11,959 nucleotides of DNA from Comamonadaceae bacterium (GTDB lineage: Bacteria > Pseudomonadota > Gammaproteobacteria > Burkholderiales > Burkholderiaceae): assembly GCA_947505915.1 (NCBI GenBank), contig CANNNH010000034.1:1-11959 (forward strand), given 5' to 3'. The notes beneath the pieces were generated by a model. It saw nothing but the letters and a program-made list of their open reading frames with translations. It ran no database searches and was not told the DNA's origin. Position numbers and translations under genes: made by a program. Every line of letters starts with the position of its first letter. Within the stretch, counting starts at the first letter, position 1. Shown in pieces: positions 7,161 through 11,959 of this stretch.

Positions 7161-8210
7161 TTATTTGTAGCCAACGCGGTCCAGCATTTGCTGCACCTTG
7201 GTCTGGTTGTTGGCCAACACACTGGCGGCCATGTTTTCAGCCTTGAAGCCACTGCCTGCCATGGCCTGCAGTGCCGGGTTGTTGAGCTTCAAGCCGATGA
7301 CTGCCGGCCATTCGTTGTTACCGTCAGCAAAATAACTTTGCGCGCCGGGGCTGGCCAGGTATTCCATGAACTTCACCGCATTCGCCGGGTTTTTGCTGTG
7401 CCTGGCGACGCCTGCGCCGGCCAGGTTGACGTGCGTGCCCCAGCTTTGCTGGTTCGGGAACACCACGTCAATTTTCGCCATGATGGCTTTGTCTTCAGGC
7501 GCAGTAGATCGCATCAGGCGCGCCAGGTAATAACTGTTGGTCAGCGCAACGCCGCATTCGCCGCTGGCCACCCCTTTGATCTGGTCGGTATCGCCACCTT
7601 TGGGCGCGCGCGCCATATTGCTCACCAGCCCTTTGAGCCAGGCTTCTGTTTTAGCGTCGCCCAGGTGCTCAAGTACTGCGCTGAAGAGCGACAGGTTGTA
7701 AGGGTGTGAGCCTGAGCGCGTGCACAGCAAGCCTTTGTTTTTGGGCTCACCCAAAGCTTCGTAGCTGTCCACATCGGTTTTCTTGACGCGGGATTTGTCG
7801 TAGACCACCACGCGGGCGCGGGTTGAAAATCCAAACCAGGTGACGCCTTCAGGCCCGGCCTTGGCATGCAAGGCGGCGGGAATCAGCGCTTCAAGTTGCG
7901 CGGACTTGATGGGGCGAAACAGTCCGTCGATGTCGGCCTTACCCAGTCGCGCTGCATCCACCAGCAAGATCACATCGGCCGCCGAGCTCGCGCCTTCGGC
8001 CTTGAGCCTGGCCAATATGCCTGCGTCGTCCGCGTCCACCCGGTTGATGCGAATGCCGGTGGCTTTGCTGAAGTTGGCGTACAACGCTTCGTCGGTTTGG
8101 TAGTGACGGGCAGAATACAGGTTGAGTGTTTGTTCTTGGGCTGCGGCCAAACCGGCCAGGCATAACAGGCTGATAGCTGCCAGGCGCGGTAAAAATGAGT
8201 TCGTGGGCAT
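7161..8210 (-). CDS. Periplasmic Fe(3+)-binding protein of an ABC transporter (FbpA/FutA-like)
   Basis: This is a type 2 periplasmic solute-binding protein of the ferric-iron group, which captures Fe(3+) and delivers it to an inner-membrane ABC permease. The 349 residues start with a Sec signal peptide (about 1-24, likely cut after LAAA). Candidate iron ligands typical of the family are present: Y32, H36 and Y37 in LYSARHY, Y171 in SHPYN, and the tandem Y227-Y228 in TNSYYLARL. The C-terminal half carries VVFPNQ, AGAGVARHSKNP and FMEYLASPGAQ, standard for FbpA-like proteins. No permease or ATPase gene is adjacent, and both neighbours are unrelated, so it is an orphan binding protein here. A strong promoter and Fur-like box lie 36-65 bp upstream, supporting iron-repressed expression. 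A Shine-Dalgarno is not evident, so the start is slightly uncertain, although it gives a good signal peptide. Confidence 0.92.
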   Translation of the reverse strand: MPTNSFLPRLAAISLLCLAGLAAAQEQTLNLYSARHYQTDEALYANFSKATGIRINRVDADDAGILARLKAEGASSAADVILLVDAARLGKADIDGLFRPIKSAQLEALIPAALHAKAGPEGVTWFGFSTRARVVVYDKSRVKKTDVDSYEALGEPKNKGLLCTRSGSHPYNLSLFSAVLEHLGDAKTEAWLKGLVSNMARAPKGGDTDQIKGVASGECGVALTNSYYLARLMRSTAPEDKAIMAKIDVVFPNQQSWGTHVNLAGAGVARHSKNPANAVKFMEYLASPGAQSYFADGNNEWPAVIGLKLNNPALQAMAGSGFKAENMAASVLANNQTKVQQMLDRVGYK

Positions 8211-8233
8211 GAAAAAAATAGGTCTGGGGTGTG

Positions 8234-9220
8234 ATGAAGATAGCTATCTTAATGCAAACGCGAATAGTTCTCAATAGCTTTGGCGGGTTTTTTTCAAGTG
8301 CCGGCTGCCGCTTGCGGCGCAGCGGTGCAGCGGCGCTGTCGGCTGTTTTGCTGGCTGCGCTGGCCGGTTGTGCCGGCCCTGGCGGACCGGCGCCGGTCAG
8401 TCCTGAAGTTGCGCCGGCACTCAGCAAGCGGGCGCCGCGCATCGGGCTGGCGCTGGGCGGCGGTGCTGCCAAAGGTTTTGCGCATGTGGGCGTGATCGCG
8501 GTGCTCGAAGAAGCCGGTTTGCGTCCTGACTATCTGGTTGGCACATCGGCGGGCAGTCTGGTGGCGGCGCTTTACGCCAGCGGCAAGACCAGCGCTGAAC
8601 TGCAAAAAACGGCAATGAGCATGGAAGAAGCCACCATCACCGACTGGATGCTGCCGCTGGTGGGCCGTGGCGTTTTTCGCGGTGATGCGCTGAGCCGCTT
8701 TGTCAACGATGCGGTGGGCGGGCGCTTGATTGAAGACATGCGGATTCCTTTGGGCGTGGTGGCCACCGACCTGGGTAGCGGTCAGGCGGTACTCTTTCAA
8801 CGCGGCGACACCGGCACTGCCGTGCGCGCCTCCAGCGCTGTGCCAGCGGTGTTTGTGCCCGTGAAAATCAACGGGCGCGATTACGTGGACGGCGGCCTGG
8901 TGGCGCCTGTGCCGGTGCGCTATGCGCGGCAGATGGGCGCAGAACTGGTGATCGCAGTGGACATTTCGACGGCACCTGAGGACAGCCCCACCAAAGACAC
9001 GCTGCAGATCTTGTTGCAGACCTTTTCCATCATGGGCAAAAGCATCAACCAGCACGAGTTGCGCGAGGCCGACATTGTGGTGCGGCCCTCACTGGTCGGG
9101 CTCAAAAGTGCTGATTTCTCTGCGCGTCAGCGTGCCATTGACGCCGGCCGGGCCGCTATGCTCGCGGCCTTGCCGGCCTTGCGGGCCCGATTGCAAACCG
9201 TGGTGATTGCGCAGCCCTGA
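8234..9220 (+). CDS. Patatin-like phospholipase family lipoprotein (RssA-like)
   Basis: A patatin-fold serine hydrolase, expected to act on phospholipids or other acyl esters through a Ser-Asp dyad. From the ATG at 8234 it has 328 residues, with the oxyanion motif GGGAAKG (75-81), nucleophile S105 in GTSAG, and the dyad aspartate D219 in DGG. A lipobox LAGC (C46) after a hydrophobic stretch predicts a lipid-anchored envelope protein. The start is uncertain: GTG 8231 and ATG 8234 have only a GGGG site (8226-8229); ATG 8252 lacks one; TTG 8312 would give the most compact lipoprotein signal (MRRSG then hydrophobic). The first 40 bp overlap the divergent promoter of the iron-binding protein gene, which favours a downstream start. 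Substrate is unknown. A bidirectional terminator follows 29 bp after the stop. Confidence 0.9.
   Translation: MKIAILMQTRIVLNSFGGFFSSAGCRLRRSGAAALSAVLLAALAGCAGPGGPAPVSPEVAPALSKRAPRIGLALGGGAAKGFAHVGVIAVLEEAGLRPDYLVGTSAGSLVAALYASGKTSAELQKTAMSMEEATITDWMLPLVGRGVFRGDALSRFVNDAVGGRLIEDMRIPLGVVATDLGSGQAVLFQRGDTGTAVRASSAVPAVFVPVKINGRDYVDGGLVAPVPVRYARQMGAELVIAVDISTAPEDSPTKDTLQILLQTFSIMGKSINQHELREADIVVRPSLVGLKSADFSARQRAIDAGRAAMLAALPALRARLQTVVIAQP
8246..8275 (-). promoter_or_regulatory. Promoter with Fur-box-like operator for the iron-binding protein gene
   Basis: On the minus strand, TTGAGA (8274-8269, 5 of 6 to consensus) and TAAGAT (8251-8246, 4 of 6) are spaced exactly 17 bp apart, placing the start of transcription near 8239 and leaving a leader of about 29 nt. 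Overlapping the -35 and spacer (8257-8275) the minus strand reads ATTGAGAACTATTCGCGTT, close to proteobacterial Fur sites of the TGAGAAT-N-ATTCGCA kind. Iron-loaded Fur bound here would block the polymerase. The call is supported by the nature of the downstream gene. Confidence 0.7.
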
Positions 9221-9249
9221 GGCTCAGGCCGCAGCCCCTTGCACAGCCG

Positions 9250-9280
9250 AAAAAAAGCCCGCACATGGCGGGCTTTTTTT
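9250..9280. terminator. Bidirectional terminator between patatin and phasin genes
   Basis: A perfect 13-bp inverted repeat (seven As plus GCCCGC at 9250-9262; GCGGGC plus seven Ts at 9268-9280) has a 5-nt loop. Each strand ends in a run of seven Ts, so it can stop both convergent genes: patatin (stop at 9220) and phasin (stop at 9295). Confidence 0.92.
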
Positions 9281-9294
9281 CTGGCAAAAACGAA

Positions 9295-9840
9295 TTAACG
9301 CTTTTTGGCGGCAGTGGACTTAACGGCAGTGGCAGCAGTCTTGGTGACGCTGTTGAAGTTGGCTTCAGCCATGTCGGTGGCTTGCTTCACGGCTTTTTGA
9401 ACCGATTCGAAAGCGTTGTTGGCGGCAGCCACGGTGCTCTTCATGACAGCCATGGCGGTCTCGGAGCCGGCCGGTGCGTTCTTGGCAGCGCCGTCAACCA
9501 GGCTCATGAACTTGGCTTGGGCATCAGCGGTCTGGCTTTCAACGGCCTTGTTGAATTCGCTGGTGGTGCCCGAAGCGATGTCATACAGGTGGCGGCTGTA
9601 AGCAGCGGTTTTTTCAGCCAGAGGCTGCATCAGACCGGCTTGCATGGCCATCAGTTCTTGTGCGTCTTTCACGCCCATGAAAGCTTGTGTCTGGTGAGCT
9701 GTGTCGGCCAGTGCGGCTTTGGAAGCTTGCAGGTTGAGCTCGACCAGTTTTTCAACGCCTTCAAAGGCTTTGTGGGTCAAGCCGAAGAGGGTCTCAACGG
9801 TGGCTTTTTGCGAAGCGATGAATTGTTCAGTGGTCAGCAT
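9295..9840 (-). CDS. Phasin family protein (PHB granule-associated)
   Basis: Phasins are small amphipathic helical proteins that coat polyhydroxybutyrate granules and control their number and size. The 181 residues are the usual length. The typical opening [13 protein letters not shown] is followed by [20 protein letters not shown] and long charged helices with almost no proline, then a K/A-rich tail (TAAKKR) as in betaproteobacterial PhaP proteins. There is no signal peptide, as expected for a cytoplasmic granule protein. A GGAGA ribosome site (9847-9851) lies 6 nt before the ATG. It is transcribed alone from a promoter bracketed by two inverted copies of a 17-bp element, and ends at a bidirectional terminator. 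No PHB synthase or phaR gene is in the window. Which paralogue (PhaP1-4) it is cannot be told. Confidence 0.93.
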   Translation of the reverse strand: MLTTEQFIASQKATVETLFGLTHKAFEGVEKLVELNLQASKAALADTAHQTQAFMGVKDAQELMAMQAGLMQPLAEKTAAYSRHLYDIASGTTSEFNKAVESQTADAQAKFMSLVDGAAKNAPAGSETAMAVMKSTVAAANNAFESVQKAVKQATDMAEANFNSVTKTAATAVKSTAAKKR

Positions 9841-9905
9841 ATTGAATCTCCAGTAGTGTTGAACGGATCAGGTGGGTAGCTAAAAATGTGAATGCAGAGT
9901 TAATT

Positions 9906-9975
9906 GCTGCATTGCAACAAAACCAAGTATAGGGATAAGCTGAGCCTTTACAAGCGGTTTTTGTTGCGTTGCAGC
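9906..9975 (-). promoter_or_regulatory. Phasin promoter bracketed by paired PhaR-like operator sites
   Basis: On the minus strand, TTGTAA (9953-9948) and TATACT (9931-9926, 5 of 6) are spaced 16 bp apart and predict a start near 9919. Two copies of one element flank it in opposite orientation: GCTGCATTGCAACAAAA on the plus strand at 9906-9922 (over the transcription start) and GCTGCAACGCAACAAAA on the minus strand at 9975-9959 (just upstream of the -35). They match at 15 of 17 positions. Paired operators around the phasin promoter are what the repressor PhaR is known to use in Cupriavidus necator; the exact motif match is from memory. Confidence 0.6.
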
Positions 9976-10066
9976 ATTTTAGAGGCTGCCCTCTAGGCAG
10001 GCATCTGATGTGGCTTGTGCCGGGGTTCAACCGCCTGCCGTACCCGGGTCGGCCTGAACGGCCACA

Positions 10067-11158
10067 ATGGTGCGGCCGCTACGGGCGCTGTTGCCCGCTG
10101 CCTCAGTTGGAGTCTTTGACTCATCTCACACGAGCTTTTGCCAATTGCAAGCCTTTTACGCCGACCACTTTGTATTGCCACTTCCCGCGGGTCATCGCTT
10201 CCCGATGGCCAAGTACGCGCTTTTGCGACAAAGGGTGGCACTGGAGTTACCGCAGGTGCAAACCCGGGAGGCACCAGCGGCCAGTGATGGCGAGCTGGCA
10301 CTGGCGCACAGTCCGGCTTATATCCACGCTGTGACCAGCGGGCAATTGCCCGCAGCGGCCATGCGCGAGATCGGTTTTCCGTGGAGTCCGCAGATGGTCG
10401 AGCGCTCACGGCGCTCAGCGGGTGCCACGGTGGCCGCTGCCCGTTTGGCCCTGGGCTTGCAAGCTGGCGCAGACGCCAGACCTGCCGGTGTGGCCGCCAA
10501 CATGGCCGGCGGCACGCACCACGCCAGCGCTGAGCAAGGCAGCGGCTTTTGTGTTTTCAATGATGCGGCCGTGGCCGCACGCTTGATGCAAGCCGAATGG
10601 AGCCGCTTTCATGGACCCCAGCGCGCAGCGCTGCAGGTGGCTGTGATTGACCTGGATGTGCACCAGGGTAACGGCACGGCCAGCATCTTCAGGCAAGACC
10701 CCAGCGTCTTTACCTTGTCCCTGCACGGCAAGCACAATTTTCCCTTTCGCAAGGAAGCCGGCGACCTGGACATGGATTTGCCTGACGGCTGCACCGATGC
10801 GCCCTACTTGCAGGCACTGGACGACGCGCTTTTCGAACTGGACCGGCGCTTTGCCCCTGGTCTGGTGATTTACCTGGCAGGTGCCGACCCTTTTGAGGGC
10901 GATCGCCTGGGTCGCCTGGCTTTGAGCTTTGAGGGCCTGAAAGCGCGTGACCAACGTGTCTTTGAATGGGCCTGGCAACGCCGCGTCCCCCTGGCCTTTG
11001 CCATGGCCGGTGGTTACGGCGTCAATATTGAGGACACCGTGCAGGTGCAGATGAACACTTATGAGGTGGCGCTGGCTTATTGGCAAGGTTGGCAGCAGTC
11101 GCAGCACTGGCAAAATCAAGAAATGCCCTTGAACCCCAAGCCCCTGCACCTGACATGA
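10067..11158 (+). CDS. Histone deacetylase superfamily hydrolase (class IV/HDAC11-like)
   Basis: A zinc-dependent amide or ester hydrolase of the arginase/deacetylase fold; bacterial members deacetylate polyamines, acetyl-lysine or similar substrates, and none can be assigned here. The 363 residues show the domain opening FYADHFVLPLPAGHRFPMAKY (29-50 region), the catalytic histidine pair H151-H152 in GGTHHA, D195 plus zinc ligands D197 and H199 in DLDVHQGNG, the third zinc ligand D274 in GADPF, and the transition-state tyrosine Y317 in AGGYG. All catalytic residues are present. The ATG at 10067 has no ribosome site and adds about 26 residues not expected in the family; TTG at 10145 (giving LQAFYADHF) is a credible alternative. 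It is divergent from the phasin and overlaps the thioesterase gene by ATGA, so the two form a coupled pair. Confidence 0.9.
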   Translation: MVRPLRALLPAASVGVFDSSHTSFCQLQAFYADHFVLPLPAGHRFPMAKYALLRQRVALELPQVQTREAPAASDGELALAHSPAYIHAVTSGQLPAAAMREIGFPWSPQMVERSRRSAGATVAAARLALGLQAGADARPAGVAANMAGGTHHASAEQGSGFCVFNDAAVAARLMQAEWSRFHGPQRAALQVAVIDLDVHQGNGTASIFRQDPSVFTLSLHGKHNFPFRKEAGDLDMDLPDGCTDAPYLQALDDALFELDRRFAPGLVIYLAGADPFEGDRLGRLALSFEGLKARDQRVFEWAWQRRVPLAFAMAGGYGVNIEDTVQVQMNTYEVALAYWQGWQQSQHWQNQEMPLNPKPLHLT

Positions 11159-11613
11159 CCCGCCCCATTGCCCAGGCCCGCAGCGCCTACAAAGTGTTTT
11201 TCCCGATCAGCACCCGCTGGCTGGACAACGATGTCTACGGGCATGTCAACAATGTGGTTTATTACGGCTGGTTTGACACGGCCGTGAACCGGTTTTTGAT
11301 CGAACAAGGTGGGCTCGATATTCATGTAGGCGCCTTCATGGGTTTGGTGGTCGAGTCGCAGTGCAACTACTTTGCACCCTTGGCTTATCCGCAGGAAGTG
11401 CAAGCCGGCATTCGTGTGGCCCATGTCGGCCACAGCAGCGTGCGCTATGAAGTGGCGCTGTTCGCCGGGGAAAAAACAAACCCGAGTGAAGTGGCCGACG
11501 CCCTGTGCGCGGCCAGCGGCCACCTGGTGCACGTGTATGTAGACCGCCTCACGCGCCGGCCTGTGGCCTTGCCAGCAGCTTTGCTGGCGGCGCTGGCAAA
11601 GCTGCGCTGCTGA
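11155..11613 (+). CDS. Acyl-CoA thioesterase, hotdog fold (4HBT/YbgC type)
   Basis: A 152-residue hotdog-fold thioesterase expected to hydrolyse acyl-CoA or 4-hydroxybenzoyl-CoA-like esters. The family signature is RWLDNDVYGHVNNVVYYGWF (21-40), with D26 in the place of the catalytic aspartate before GHVNN, followed by the conserved FDTA. The central helix and the strands around GLVVESQCNYFAPL and VGHSSVRYEVALF fit the fold. The ATG at 11155 overlaps the stop of the deacetylase-like gene (ATGA) and has no own Shine-Dalgarno, so translation is probably coupled. A longer frame from 11080 is possible but lies inside the upstream gene and lacks family similarity. Acyl preference is unknown; the neighbours suggest short acyl groups, which is inference. 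Confidence 0.9.
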   Translation: MTRPIAQARSAYKVFFPISTRWLDNDVYGHVNNVVYYGWFDTAVNRFLIEQGGLDIHVGAFMGLVVESQCNYFAPLAYPQEVQAGIRVAHVGHSSVRYEVALFAGEKTNPSEVADALCAASGHLVHVYVDRLTRRPVALPAALLAALAKLRC

Positions 11614-11672
11614 GTTGTGACGTCGATGCGCACAGTCCTTTTTGGGCAACCTAAGATAGTTTGTCACCAGCC

Positions 11673-11959
11673 ATGAACCCAAGCCCTTTGAATACATCGC
11701 AAGAGCAGACCTTGGCGCCTGCCGGCACCCAGGTGGAGTTGCCGCATGCAGAGTTTTGCGCCGGCCTGCCGGCGGGTCGCTTTCACTTGATCGTCAACCC
11801 CGAGCGGGCCCAAAAATATGTGCGGCACCGTTTGTTTGTGGTCGGGCTGGCCTTGCCCGTGATTGCCATCGGCACGGCGCTGGCCTGGTCGGGCCATGTC
11901 TGGTTGGGTTTGCCCATGGTGGCAGCCGGTTTGATTGTGCCGCGCGTGATCAAAGCACA
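11673..11959 (+). CDS. Hypothetical membrane protein, 3' end beyond window
   Basis: An open frame from ATG 11673 runs off the right edge after 95 codons without a stop. The first 40 residues are soluble (ELPHAEFCAGLPAGRFHLIV), followed by a basic stretch (QKYVRHR) and two hydrophobic segments (about 54-72 and 76-90) split by a short WSGHVW turn, suggesting two membrane helices. Codon use and GC at third positions match the neighbours. It begins 59 bp after the thioesterase stop, with no clear terminator between and no strong ribosome site. I do not recognise the family. It might belong to the deacetylase-thioesterase transcript. Confidence 0.65.
   Translation, partial: MNPSPLNTSQEQTLAPAGTQVELPHAEFCAGLPAGRFHLIVNPERAQKYVRHRLFVVGLALPVIAIGTALAWSGHVWLGLPMVAAGLIVPRVIKA

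Noticed and set aside
8294..9055. 253-codon minus-strand frame opposite the patatin gene
   Set aside because: Histidine/arginine/glutamine-rich shadow of a gene with all patatin motifs.
10415..11149. 244-codon minus-strand frame opposite the deacetylase-like gene
   Set aside because: Antisense to a gene with complete catalytic motifs; no recognisable domain.
11569..11599. 8-bp inverted repeat (TTGCCAGC / GCTGGCAA) at the end of the thioesterase gene as a terminator
   Set aside because: It lies within codons, and no T-run follows; the A/L-rich C-terminus explains the repeated GCTGGC codons.

Overview
The window reads as a chromosomal segment of a betaproteobacterium, most likely of the Comamonadaceae (Rhodoferax/Polaromonas-like). 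The reasons are a dnaG-rpoD pair whose sigma factor has a long lysine/alanine/proline N-terminus, a PhaP-type phasin, fairly high GC, and the overall gene style. This is protein-level recognition only; no search was run. I see no mobile element, CRISPR array, tRNA, rRNA or prophage gene. Most of the window is core metabolism and information processing, so the more interesting material lies in the control regions.

Layout. Positions 1-8210 are all minus strand, read right to left: an orphan periplasmic iron-binding protein (8210-7161) with its terminator; a short-chain dehydrogenase of the 3-hydroxyacyl-CoA dehydrogenase type II (HSD10) kind (7024-6266); gamma-glutamyltransferase (6243-4435); DNA primase dnaG (4376-2469); a 385-bp control region; and rpoD (2083 to beyond the left edge, so its C-terminus is missing). 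A patatin-like lipoprotein runs on the plus strand (8234-9220) and converges on a phasin gene (9840-9295, minus) across a 13-bp-stem bidirectional terminator. Divergent from the phasin are a histone-deacetylase-superfamily hydrolase (10067-11158) and a hotdog thioesterase (11155-11613) overlapping by ATGA. A membrane protein cut by the right edge (11673 onward) follows.

Control elements supported by the sequence. (1) A TATAAT box and a strong intrinsic terminator, about 155 bp apart, sit between dnaG and rpoD. Together they define either a small RNA or an attenuated rpoD leader; a 9-bp-arm inverted repeat lies nearer rpoD. (2) A perfect 7-2-7 inverted repeat (TTGACGT-TG-ACGTCAA) sits in the promoter area of the dehydrogenase gene and resembles MerR-family LiuR-type operators. 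(3) A textbook promoter (TTGAGA-17-TAAGAT) with an overlapping Fur-box-like sequence lies upstream of the iron-binding protein gene, inside the 5' end of the divergent patatin reading frame. (4) A phasin promoter is bracketed by two oppositely oriented copies of a 17-bp element (15 of 17 identical), as expected for a PhaR-type repressor.

How the genes fit together. The dehydrogenase, phasin, thioesterase and possibly the deacetylase-like enzyme all concern acyl-CoA, acyl-ester or PHB metabolism. dnaG and rpoD are the remains of the classical macromolecular synthesis operon, without rpsU in front. I do not find a clearly new multi-gene system. The dnaG-rpoD intergenic RNA element and the deacetylase-thioesterase pair are the best candidates for something undescribed.
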